This document shows, in pieces, positions 36,123 through 44,755 of a DNA stretch of 64,000 nucleotides. The notes below the pieces were generated by a model. The model saw only the letters and a program-made list of their open reading frames with translations, was not told where the DNA came from and searched no databases. Source of the DNA: Choristoneura fumiferana (taxonomy: Eukaryota > Arthropoda > Insecta > Lepidoptera > Tortricidae); assembly GCF_025370935.1 (NCBI RefSeq), contig NC_133481.1:12680646-12744645 (forward strand), written 5' to 3'. The position numbers and the translations under genes are program-made. Each line of letters begins with the position of its first letter. Position 1 is the stretch's first letter.

Positions 36123-36622
36123 ATAGGGAACGAAACAAGTGGTGTACAATAACACGTACCAGTTTATGATTATAACACCTTTAATGTTCGTGCCACAATT
36201 GTTCTTAACTATTACTTATAACTAGCACCGTTGATATTTAACTGAACTCGCGAATAAGCATTAAAGCGTCCAAGCACTGCAAGCACTAAATACTGGAGCT
36301 AGTAATAGCGTCTTTAGCGTAAGCGGGGCGTCGCGGGGATGGTTTAGGCGGTGCCAAAGGAGCATGCATTCGCCGTCGCGGTTGGATTTGCACTAGCGGT
36401 CCTGGCGGTCGACCGGCGCGGGCGCCGGGGCGCGTTGGCTAACGGGACTTGCAGAGTTCGTGGATTTACTTGGATAAGCAATTAGCTGCGTTTTTTCGTG
36501 CATTATTTTTATTATAATTATCCTGTGTTCTATTATTTTCATGTGTTTTTATGTACAATAAAGAGTACAATACGATTATTTAATGTTGGCGAAATTGTAT
36601 GAAAACAGTTAAAGTCGCCACA
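36123..36622 (-). repeat. 3' LTR of the Gypsy element (500 bp)
   Basis: On the element strand it starts TGTGGCGACTTTAACTG and ends GTTCCCTAT. It is identical to the other LTR by eye except for one inserted base near 36394 and a 28-bp segment (about 36485-36512) present only here. Near 36524-36575 the plus strand reads like a LINE 3' tail. GC-rich middle at about 36325-36440. Confidence 0.9.
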
Positions 36623-36644
36623 ACACTCCCCCGCCGAGACCGTT
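36623..36644 (-). promoter_or_regulatory. Polypurine tract region of the Gypsy element
   Basis: Immediately upstream of the 3' LTR on the element strand lies GGCGGGGGAGTGT, a G-rich purine run in the position where plus-strand DNA synthesis is primed. It directly follows the end of the integrase frame. Confidence 0.7.
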
Positions 36645-37540
36645 TCACGGGCGATAGTATTCGGGTTGTTTAACTATCCTGCCGCTTCGAGTCTTTCTTT
36701 CTGCGATTTGGTCCGGCGGTGCTGAAGGGCTGGTGCTGCGAAACAGGTAGGCTGGTTTCAGCCTGTCGATTGTTACCTTGGACTCTTTGCCTTGAATGTC
36801 TAGTTTAAATGTCTTGGAGCTTCGCTGTAGGACTTTATATGGGCCGGAATACGGCGCTGCAAGGGATCCTCGAGCTGGACCTTGGCGAAGGTATACGTAT
36901 TCTGAAGTGCGGAGGTCCTTGGGTACACAAAATGCCTTTGTACCGTGCCATGCAGCTGGTTTTGGGCTGAGGTCTGCCATATGCCTACGCAGGCGGGATG
37001 CGAAGTCTGACACGTCTACTACAAGGTTAGTGGGAGGACTGAAAAACTCGCCTGGTAGTCTGAGAGGCTCTCCGTAAACCAACTCTGCTGCGGAGGACTT
37101 GAGGTCGTCTTTCCAGGCGCTCCGGATTCCTAGGAGTACTAGTGGAAGGATCTCTGACCATTGGCTGTTGGCATGGCACATAATTGCCGCTTTTAGTTGG
37201 CGGTGCAGGCGCTCGATCATGCCGTTGCACTCGGGACGGTACGCCGTAGTTGGGCAGTGTTTAGCGCCCAGGATGGCAGCGATGCTCCGGAACAGGTGGG
37301 ACTCAAACTGTCTGCCGCGATCGGTGGTGATTTTGTGCGGGCAGCCAAAGCGTGCGACCCAGCCGGAGACGAAGGCTGTGGCGCAGGTCTCCGCTGTCAT
37401 GTCCGTCAGCGGGTAGACCTCCGGCCATCGCGTGAACCTGTCGATCACGGTGAGGCAGTACCTGTAACCATTCGAAAGAGGTAAAGGACCTATGAGGTCC
37501 ATATGAACATGGAAAAACGTTCGAAGGAGTTTGGATAGGG
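36645..37540 (-). pseudogene. pol: Gypsy integrase core and C-terminal domain
   Basis: This segment reads continuously through the DDE integrase core. The first Asp is in HMDLIGPLP, the second in TTDRGRQFESH, and the Glu in GMIERLHRQLKAA. The C-terminal part contains SEYVYLRQGPARGSLAAPYS followed by GPYKVL, the GPY/F motif of Gypsy integrases, and ends TRSGRIVKQPEYYRP before the stop at 36645. The motif set and spacing are those of an active-type enzyme. It is cut from the rest of pol by a frameshift at about 37525-37545, between the zinc-binding domain and the first Asp. Integrase would insert the cDNA into the host chromosome; as part of a broken polyprotein this copy is presumed inactive. 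Confidence 0.85.
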
Positions 37541-37910
37541 GTAAGGGGTGCGGATGTATGACGGTGTATTTTGCTGCGTTGGCAGTCTGGACAACTCTGT
37601 GCCCAGGTTTTGCAATCACGGCGAACGCCAGGCCATACATATCTGTCAGCGATTAGCTTAGCGGATGCAGATGTTCCTGGGTGGCTCAAGTTGTGTAGGC
37701 TATCGAAAGCCTGTTTCCGAAAGGCAGATGTGATGAAGGGCCTTAGCGTATTCTGAGAAAAGTCGCAGTACAAGCTGGTTCCTTCTACATTGACCTTTTT
37801 TAGTTTCAAGGAGGAGCCTTTTCTGAGTAATTCTTGTAGTTCAGGATTGGATTCCTGGTCGGCTGCTAGTGCCTTGTAGTCTATGGTTACAGCGATAGAA
37901 GATATATGCG
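37530..37910 (-). pseudogene. pol: Gypsy integrase zinc-binding (H2C2) domain
   Basis: Reads SLHNLSHPGTSASAKLIADR followed by YVWPGVRRDCKTWAQSCPDC, giving the His-x-n-His...Cys-x2-Cys pattern of the N-terminal HHCC zinc-binding domain. It is preceded by the linker TIDYKALAADQESNPEL. The frame is offset from both neighbours, with one break near 37900 (after the RNase H end ADALSR) and one near 37535. Confidence 0.8.
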
Positions 37911-38345
37911 TGAGAGAGCGTCGGCGACCACATTGTCTCTGCCCGAGATGTGACGTATGTCGGTACTGAACTGTGCTATATAATCCAAGTAGCGATGTTG
38001 ACGTGGTGAGCATTTGTCTCGTCTCGTGGTGAAAGCATAAGTTATAGGTTTGTGGTCAGTATATACCGTAAAATCTCTTCCTTCGAGCATGTGTCTAAAA
38101 TACCTAATGGATTCATAGATGGCAAGAAGCTCTCTATCATATGGAGAAATTCTGCTGTGCCGGGGTCAATTTCCGCGAGAAGAAGGCTAAAGGTTGCCAG
38201 TTTCCGTTCTGTAGTTGATGTACTGCTGCGCCCATGGCTGTGTCAGAGGCATCGGTTATCAGCGAAAGCTTAGCATTGCAGTCCGGATGTGCTAATAGAG
38301 CTGCCTGACATACACTCTCTTTGCAGTCATCAAATGCCTTCAGAG
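37887..38345 (-). pseudogene. pol: Gypsy RNase H domain
   Basis: Contains KLSLITDASDTAMGAAV (first Asp), an RELLAIYESIRYF segment (Glu), FTVYTDHKPITYAF (Asp) and the terminal HISGRDNVVADALSR (Asp), all recognisable elements of Ty3/Gypsy RNase H. RNase H degrades the RNA strand of the replication intermediate. Two frame breaks affect it: one at about 38145, between the lysine-rich FSRKLTP part and the YDRE part, and one at about 38375 upstream. Each break looks like a single-base change. Confidence 0.75.
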
Positions 38346-39200
38346 CGTCGCCAGATATATCGACCGGTGTGAACCTTTCACAGAGCCTGTCAGGAACGCG
38401 TTGAGTGGAGCTTGAGTTCGGGCTGCGTTGGGTATAAAACGGCGATAGAAATTTATCATTCCCAGAAACCTTCGGAGCTCCTTGACAGTCTTGGGTAACG
38501 GGTAGTCTTTGATGGCTTGAACCTTGGTTTCTAGTGGTTTTATTCCGTCTCTAGAGATCTTGTAGCCGAGAAAAGTAACATCTGATGCCCAAAGACACAT
38601 TTAGCTGTGTTAATAACCATTCCATATTGCTGCAGTCTGGAGAAGAGTTGACGAAGGTGATCTTCGTGTTCTTCTTGACACGTAGAGTACACCAGGAAGT
38701 CGTCCAGGTAGGTATAACAAAAGTTCAAGCCTCGGGTCATTTCATCGACGAACCTTTGAAAGGTCTGCCCAGCATTCCTGAGCCCGAAAGTCATGTATGG
38801 GAATTCATAAAGGCCGAAGGGCGTAGTTATAGCCGTTTTCGGTATATCTTCTTGACTAACGGGTATCTGGTTGTATGCCTTCATGAGGTCGATGGTCGAA
38901 AACACTTTGCATCCTGCTATATTTTGTGTGAAATCATGGATGTGGCGAATGGGGTAGCGGTCTGGTACAGTGCGCGCATTGAGCATTCTGTAATCCCCAC
39001 AGGGTCGCCAGCCATTGTCTTTTTTGGGTGCTAAATGCAAAGGGGATGCCCATGAGCTTTCGGAAGGTCGAGCAGTTCCGTTATTCAGCATGGCTTCAAA
39101 TTCTTCTTTAGCGATCTTAAGTTTGTCTGGTGCCAAGCGTCGAGGAGAGCAAACGACTGGTGGGCCTGGTGTCGTCCTTATATGATGCACGTGTTGTGAG
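38345..39200 (-). pseudogene. pol: Gypsy reverse transcriptase domain
   Basis: The fingers and palm are clear: ASPLHLAPKKDNGWRPCGDY, FSTIDLMKAYNQIPV, ITTPFGLYEFPYMTFGLRNA and the catalytic YLDDFLVYS (YLDD codons at 38699-38710). The thumb region continues in another frame as VTFLGYKISRDGIKPLETKV and KELRRFLGMINFYRRFIPNA. The switch near 38590 is a frameshift, and another separates RT from protease near 39185-39200. All RT motifs and catalytic aspartates are kept. Confidence 0.85.
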
Positions 39201-39690
39201 TTGATATTCGCTGCGTGCCTGATGGACGGGTAATGTCAGGGAAGTCTCGCAGGATATCATGGTATTTCGATTCTCCTATGAGAGTCTTGATGGATGATAT
39301 CGTGTGTGAGGATATGGCGGGCTTCGCTGGCGTCTTATTGAGCGTCGTACTATCTATGAGGCGCTGGTTGCGACAGTCTACTATGAGTTGATAGTGTGAC
39401 AAAAAATCCACGCCGATTATTGGTTTCGTGACGTCAGCAACTATGAATCGCCAGGGGTAAGCGCGTTGAAGCCCCAAGTCCAAGTCCAGGTGAGCGTATC
39501 CGTAGGTTGAAATGGTTGAGCCATTTGCGGCGTACAGCTGAAAGTCGGTCTTGGATTGTCGATGCTTCATTTTTAATCGCGGGTAGACGCAGAGATCGCT
39601 ACCCGTGTCTATAAGAAATTGTAGTTTGCTACTCTTATCCGTGACAAATATACGGCCGTTTCGTGTAAGGCAGTCGTTTTCGGCCACTTC
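39178..39690 (-). pseudogene. pol: Gypsy aspartic protease
   Basis: A retropepsin-like domain: FLIDTGSDLCVYP carries the catalytic Asp-Thr-Gly (codons 39601-39609), and IIGVDFLSHYQLIVDC is the downstream flap/helix motif. It would act as a dimer to process the Gag-Pol polyprotein. A methionine (MAENDCL) opens this frame, but in the family it is expressed downstream of gag. The frame ends prematurely at THNTCII just before RT. Confidence 0.8.
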
Positions 39691-39745
39691 AGGCTGCCTC
39701 GTTAGTTTTCCGGCTTGTACTCACATGGGTGTGTGCACCTAGTGG

Positions 39746-40613
39746 CTAGTGCGCCGAATCTGCGGTGGTACCAACATACGCCTTTCTTGCGCTCCTGTGC
39801 GGCGGGGTTTGCTTAATACGCTTGCTTACCGCTTTAGGGGCTCTGGTGTGAGGGCGCGTTTTTTGCTCGAGTACATGGGTTGTCAGCGCTGCCATTTGCC
39901 TGGAAAGTTCGGCTATCTGTAGTGACATGGTTTCCATGGGCGAAAATGCAGGTGGGCTGACGTATCTACTGAGTGCTGTTGATGGACCGGGCATTGGCGA
40001 TGTCTCTGCAATGTGAGGGCCGGGTGATGCATACTCTTGAATTTTATCTGCCAGTTCAGCTAGCTTAAGCAGAGGCATATCTGGATGTGAGGCTACGATC
40101 GCTTGTAAATGAACGGAAGGCGACTGGTCCACACGGTTCTGATGAAAGCGTCAGGCAATTTGTTTGGGCCGGCAAGGTGTAGTAAGTGGCGTAGGAATTG
40201 AGTAGGTTTCCTATCACCGAGTTCCTCATGAGCGAGCAGTTGTTTATCTCGTTGTTCCTGAGAGGCAGAGAGTCTACCTATCAACTCGGCTTTAAGCGTT
40301 GCGTATTTATTCTCGGCTGGGGATTAGTTATGACATCCTCTACTTCTGCAGCGAATTTATGATCGAGGTGTGATGTCACGTAGTAGAATTTTGTTAAATC
40401 TGCCGTAATCCCGGAAAGAATAAATTGTCCCTCTATTTGAGCAAACCACAGTGCCGGTCTGTCTGGCCAAAATGGGGGAACTCGTACGCCTACACGGAAC
40501 AAACTAGCCTGATCCATTGAGTCTTCGAAAATTTCAGCTCCGGTGTTGTTCGCCTGGGACGCATTCCTGGACGTGGCGTTAGTACCGTCACTCCCGTTGA
40601 CCGACCGCTGCAT
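39746..40613 (-). pseudogene. gag: Gypsy gag (CsRn1/Kabuki type), two frameshifts
   Basis: The likely start is the ATG at 40611-40613 (MQRSVNGSDG); the open frame extends upstream only through the PBS and has no other ATG. It contains VRVPPFWPDRPALWFAQIEG and LTKFYYVTSHLD, the conserved capsid start of insect CsRn1-type elements, then LIGRLSASQEQRDKQLLAHE and LAELADKIQEY. Two one-base breaks occur, near 40310 and near 40115. The tail is basic (SKRIKQTPPHRSARKAYVG) and shows no canonical CCHC knuckle. Gag would form the virus-like particle. Confidence 0.8.
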
Positions 40614-40618
40614 ATTTC

Positions 40619-40636
40619 TTCGTCGTTGGGTCACCA
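40619..40636 (-). promoter_or_regulatory. Primer-binding site, tRNA-Trp-like
   Basis: On the element strand, two bases after the 5' LTR, lies TGGTGACCCAACGACG. The first nine bases match the complement of the insect tRNA-Trp 3' end (TGGTGACCCCGACGTG); the rest is diverged. This is a diagnostic feature of CsRn1-clade elements. Confidence 0.65.
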
Positions 40637-40638
40637 GT

Positions 40639-41111
40639 ATAGGGAACGAAACAAGTGGTGTACAATAACACGTACCAGTTTATGATTATAACACCTTTAA
40701 TGTTCGTGCCACAATTGTTCTTAACTATTACTTATAACTAGCACCGTTGATATTTAACTGAACTCGCGAATAAGCATTAAAGCGTCCAAGCACTGCAAGC
40801 ACTAAATACTGGAGCTAGTAATAGCGTCTTTAGCGTAAGCGGGGCGTCGCGGGGATGGTTTAGGCGGTGCCAAAGGAGCATGCATTCGCCGTCGCGGTTG
40901 GATTTGCACTAGCGGTCACTGGCGGTCGACCGGCGCGGGCGCCGGGGCGCGTTGGCTAACGGGACTTGCAGAGTTCGTGGATTTACTTGGATAAGCAATT
41001 AAATAATTATCCTGTGTTCTATTATTTTCATGTGTTTTTATGTACAATAAAGAGTACAATACGATTATTTAATGTTGGCGAAATTGTATGAAAACAGTTA
41101 AAGTCGCCACA
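40639..41111 (-). repeat. 5' LTR of the Gypsy element (473 bp)
   Basis: Same sequence as 36123-36622 apart from one extra base (CGGTCACTGG against CGGTCCTGG) and absence of a 28-bp segment after GATAAGCAATTA. It drives transcription leftwards. No clear TATA box can be assigned. Confidence 0.9.
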
Positions 41112-41438
41112 ATCTGTTTGCGAAATATTCAACTTTAAAGTGCAAATTTTCATTAAAGTCGAGCGTCCCCCCCCCCCTCTAAAATCTAAACTGTTGGGAG
41201 AAAACATTAAGAAAAATTCAGGATGGTAGCAAGTAATTTGCAAGGAAAATTATAACGGATAAGATTGCTTGAGAAATAGTAGTAGTTTAAGACTAAATAG
41301 CAGCATAAGGTATAAAATATACGTAAACTTGGAAGATTCCGTGCACAATATGAAATCCTTAGTAAAATATTACTAGATTTTTTTGTAATAGCTACGGAAC
41401 CCTATCTTGGACGTGTACGGTACGCTCTTGGTCGGTTT
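41112..41438 (+). repeat. Dispersed repeat family A, copy 4, right half
   Basis: Resumes with ATCTGTTTGCGAAATATTC and includes a C homopolymer (41167-41176), GAATTTTCATTAAAGTCGAG-type text and the terminal TACGGAACCCTATCTTGGAC...CGCTCTTGGTCGG. Together with 35806-36122 it is the target of the Gypsy element. Confidence 0.75.
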
Positions 41439-41556
41439 TTGGTTCATGGTACGGGGACATGCCAATTATTATTATTATTAGCCTATTCCTAGGTTATTAT
41501 GAATGCGACTTTAGGGAGGTTTTAAATAATTATTGTGTTTTTATTAATTATATGTT

Positions 41557-41777
41557 TTGCAGGTGGTAGGACCTTGTGCAAGGTCCGCCCGGATTGCTAC
41601 CACCATCTTGCACCATCGTGAAGCGGCAGTACTTGCACTGTTGTGTTTCGGCGTGGAAAGTAAGACAGCTGGTGTAATTACTAATTACTGGCACTTGAGG
41701 TATCCCATCTTAGGCGTCTAGGTTGGCAACGCATCTGCAATACCCCTGGTGTTGCAGATGTTTATGTGCGGTGGTGA
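41557..41777 (-). repeat. Dispersed repeat family D, copy 3, truncated by the gap
   Basis: GCAGGTGGTAGGACCTTGTG through GTTGCAGATGTTTATGTGCG matches the reverse of 29076-29335 and stops exactly where the N run begins, so the break is an assembly artefact. Confidence 0.6.
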
Positions 41778-41877
41778 NNNNNNNNNNNNNNNNNNNNNNN
41801 NNNNNNNNNNNNNNNNNNNNNNNNNNNNNNNNNNNNNNNNNNNNNNNNNNNNNNNNNNNNNNNNNNNNNNNNNNNNN
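41778..41877. other. Assembly gap, 100 N
   Basis: Exactly 100 undefined bases, the conventional length for a gap of unknown size. The 5' LTR, PBS, gag N-terminus and probably part of a family D repeat are expected in it. Protein frames crossing it are meaningless. Confidence 0.98.
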
Positions 41878-42296
41878 ACAACACGATCAACCGAACGAGA
41901 AGTGCCAGTTTTTGCCGTGGAGCGAAACATAAGTTGTCAGAGTGTAAGCAATTCAAAAAGGCGCTTCGTAAAACAAGATGGCAGTATGTCAAACGCCATG
42001 GCATTTGCTACAAGTGCCTAGACTCGCGGCACAATAGAGAAACTTGCCCTGCACCTGTAGATAAAGATAACTGTGAAGCGCATCATAAATTGCTACACTT
42101 CATAAGCAGCGACGTGCGCCGAGCGAATATCGCACACCGAGCCATCCACCGAGCAGCGCGCCGAGCCGCGCGCCGAGCCCCGGACGTGCCGGTGCTGCTG
42201 GCGCGCCTGCGGCCCCGCCCGGCGGCTCCGCGCGCCGTCGCGGCCGCCCGCCGCCCCTGCGGAGTCGTCGCAAATGTGAAACGCGAGCGAATATAG
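41878..42296 (+). pseudogene. gag: BEL/Pao Gag C-terminus with zinc knuckles
   Basis: After a frame slip near 41905, the frame reads SECKQFKKALRKTRWQYVKR then GICYKCLDSRHNRETCP, a CX2C...HX4C knuckle, followed by CEAHHKLLHF, the H-rich end typical of BEL/Pao Gag. Beyond 42110 the composition jumps to GC-rich Arg/Ala/Pro text (HRAARRAARRAPD) ending at 42296, unlike the flanks. The first knuckle lies in a different frame just after the gap. Role in the family: RNA binding in the particle. Confidence 0.7.
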
Positions 42297-42349
42297 AGTG
42301 TTGCTAAAGTTGTTCCTATTCGTATTTATACATCTGACGGACAATCAAT

Positions 42350-42775
42350 AAACACTAGGTGCTCTACTCGACGACGGCTCGACGGTGACCATGATCAGTG
42401 CCGACTTGGGCGCGCGGCCGGGCTGCGCGGCCACCGAGAGACAATGCGCGTTTGCGCCTTGGAGGACAACGCCGTACGGTGTGAAAGTACAGAGTATTGA
42501 ATATTGAACTCTCGGGTATGGACAATAAGACTTATAATATTAAAGCACGTAGTGTTACCACCGAGCTATCTTTACCGATTCAAAACTTAAGTATTGTCGA
42601 CTGTAGTAAATATCCCTATTTAGAAAACATTAAAAATCAAATGTGTAACGCCGATGTCAAACCGAAGTCTTAATAGGCCAAGACAACTATAGTTTATTGT
42701 TACCGTTACAATAGTGTTGGGCAGTACAGGCGAGCCGTCCGCTACTCTCACCCCATTAGGTTGGTGCATTCACGG
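42350..42775 (+). pseudogene. pol: BEL/Pao aspartic protease and start of RT linker
   Basis: ALLDDGSTVTMISADLGA carries the Asp-Asp-Gly-Ser active-site motif of BEL/Pao protease (42357-42412). KTYNIKARSVTTELSLPIQN, IVDCSKYPYLENIKNQ and LIGQDNYSLLLPLQ follow, and GEPSATLTPLGWCIHG is the conserved GWxIHG-type end of the domain. Frames switch several times, and stops occur at about 42672 and 42706. Confidence 0.7.
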
Positions 42776-44250
42776 GAACGTGAGTGTCCCTCGCGCGGGG
42801 GCGGCGCGGGCGCGGTCACGCAGGCGGCGCTGCTGGTGGGGCCGGGCCCGCGAAGCGCCGCGCGCTCCGCGACCTGCACGACGAGGTGCGCCGTTCGTTC
42901 GCAGTGGACTCCATCGGAGTGGCAGGTAAGCCGCGGCAAAACAGGGACGATGTGAGCGCGTTGAACATCGAGCAGACGGCGACGCTTGTTGACGGGCGCT
43001 GGCACGTCGGCCTGCCCTGGCGACCCCGATGCTCGATGCCAGACTCGTATCCGAACGCGCTCTCAAGAGGCTGAACGGAATCGAAAAGGAAAATGCAAAA
43101 GGAGGACCGGATACGCTCAGAGGTACGCCGAACGCGTGGATCATTTATTTGTAAATTCCTTTGCCAGGGAGCTACAGGACACTCGACGCACCGACAGGAC
43201 GTGGTATTTGCCACATTTTGGCGTAGATAATGTCAATAAAAAAAAGCTGCCTTGGTCTTCGACGCCGCAGATACGACTGAAGGTTTGTGTCTTAACGATT
43301 ATCTGCAAAGGGTCGGATCTACTCTGCTCGCTATTTGGAATTATGCTGCGTTTTAGAGAAAATAAAGTAGCTGTAACGGGAGACATTAAAGACATGTTCC
43401 TCAGGGTAAAGATCCAACCACAAGACCAAAACGCACTTCGATTCTGTGGCGAGACAACCCTACTGGCCCAGTGAAAACTTATGTAATGACATCCCTAATA
43501 TTCGGCGCAAAATGTCTCCGTTCGTTGCGCAATTTATTAAAAACAAAAATGCATTGCGCTACGAGTCGTCGTCGCCGGCCGCCGTAGATGCTGTAGTCAA
43601 TTCTCATTACATGGATGACTACATCCAGAGCCTGCCCGACGAGGCCACGGCCGTCCAGATGGTACGGGACGTCACCAACATACACAAGGAGGGCGGGTTC
43701 GAGATCCGCAACTGGACCAGCAACAGCCTTGCTGTCCTAAACAGTATACCGGAAGAAACTTTAGGTACTGCAGCCGTACGATTCAAAATTGACCAGCAGT
43801 ATGAAGGTGAGCGCACGCTTGGTTTGTTGTGGTACCCAGGTACGGACGAGTTGGGGTTCGATGTCTCGTTAAAACGTATTCCTGATTGCATAATTCAACA
43901 CAAGCAAAGGCCGACAAAAAGAATAATGCTTCGTGTTATAATGTCAATATTTGACGTTTTTTGGGTTTTTGTCGCCCTTTATAATCCAAGGTCGGATTAT
44001 GCTCCAGGATACGTGGCGTTTAGATATCGGATGGGATAACGAAATCCCAAATGATATTTACAAGAAATGGTGTGAGTGGATCGAACTCCTTAAAATTATA
44101 AATAAAATACGTGTGCCTAGGTATTATTATAGTGCGAGCGAGATGGAGAATAAACTGGTCGCTGACGGCGCGAGCGCCTTCCCGCAGCCCTTCTGCTACG
44201 AGCGCTACGACGCAGCCGCGCGTAGACGCCTACGCCGCCGGCGAAACTAG
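42776..44250 (+). pseudogene. pol: BEL/Pao reverse transcriptase
   Basis: LHDEVRRSFAVDSIGVAGKP and ALNIEQTATLVDGRWHVGLP are the N-terminal linker. RTWYLPHFGVDNVNKKKL, AVTGDIKDMFLRVKIQPQDQ and HYMDDYIQSLPDEA (catalytic YMDD, codons 43608-43619) are palm motifs, followed by HKEGGFEIRNWTSNSLAVLN, the post-catalytic block. Frame breaks lie near 43260, 43450-43500 and 43985. A GC-rich block lies at 42785-42870. All catalytic residues can be found, but no continuous enzyme is encoded. Confidence 0.8.
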
Positions 44251-44322
44251 TGCTACGAAGCCCGCGCGCGCTCACCGACACCGCTGCCTGCTGCGAATGC
44301 TAAAAGTAAAAATGCAAGTTAT

Positions 44323-44755
44323 ATGAACTTAGAATTACACGTGTTTAGTGATGCCGCAGTTAAAGCAATGAGCGCGGTCGCTTATTGGCGCTGGTACGAC
44401 GAAGGTGAAATTAAAATAGCATTTGTAGCTAGTAAGTGTAGGGTTGCACCGTTAAGCCCCTGACAGTGCCTCGCTTAGAGTTGCAAGCGGCGTTATTAGC
44501 GGCACGGTTGGCTGACGCTATTCAGAAGGCACATAAGCTGGACGTCGCGCGGCGTTACTTTTGGTGCGACTCGACCACCGTGTTGCATTGGTTGAACAAC
44601 AGCTCCCGCAACTACAAGGCATTCGAAGCAAATCGACTAGGCGAGATCGATGACCTTACTAGTGTATCGGAATGGAGATATGTCCCCACTAAATTGAATG
44701 TGGCCGATATAGCTACCAGGGAGGTATTTGACTACAATTTATTTTTTAAATGACT
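44323..44755 (+). pseudogene. pol: BEL/Pao RNase H region
   Basis: NLELHVFSDAAVKAMSAVAY is the first RNase H strand with its Asp. PRLELQAALLAARLADAIQK carries the Glu helix and RYFWCDSTTVLHWL the third acidic residue. WRYVPTKLNVADIATREV is the end of the domain leading into integrase. A stop at 44461-44463 separates the first two blocks. Confidence 0.8.

Larger units (their letters stand above)
36123..41111 (-). mobile_element. Ty3/Gypsy LTR retrotransposon, CsRn1/Kabuki-like, minus strand
   Basis: A complete-length element of 4,989 bp. Read on the minus strand the order is 5' LTR (40639-41111), PBS, gag, protease, RT, RNase H, integrase, PPT, 3' LTR (36123-36622). The 4-bp direct repeat ATCT flanks it (36119-36122 and 41112-41115). 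The PBS begins TGGTGACCC, matching the start of the complement of the tRNA-Trp 3' end, which together with the 4-bp duplication is characteristic of the CsRn1 clade that includes Bombyx Kabuki. No env-like gene is present. The coding region has roughly eight frameshifts, so this copy cannot make its own polyprotein, although its LTRs are almost identical. Confidence 0.85.

Noticed and set aside
36423..36445. GC-rich block in the LTR considered as CpG-island promoter
   Set aside because: It is present identically in both LTRs and belongs to the retrotransposon; no host transcription start evidence.
36796..37484. Plus-strand open frames of 93-105 codons
   Set aside because: Antisense of the Gypsy integrase; no family signature.
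38585..39034. 149-codon plus-strand open frame
   Set aside because: Exact antisense of the Gypsy reverse transcriptase palm.
41718..42021. Frames crossing the N run
   Set aside because: Contain undefined residues and join unrelated sequence over an assembly gap.
42093..43214. Several long minus-strand open frames (83-132 codons)
   Set aside because: Antisense shadows of the BEL/Pao pol favoured by the GC-rich islands, where stop codons are rare.
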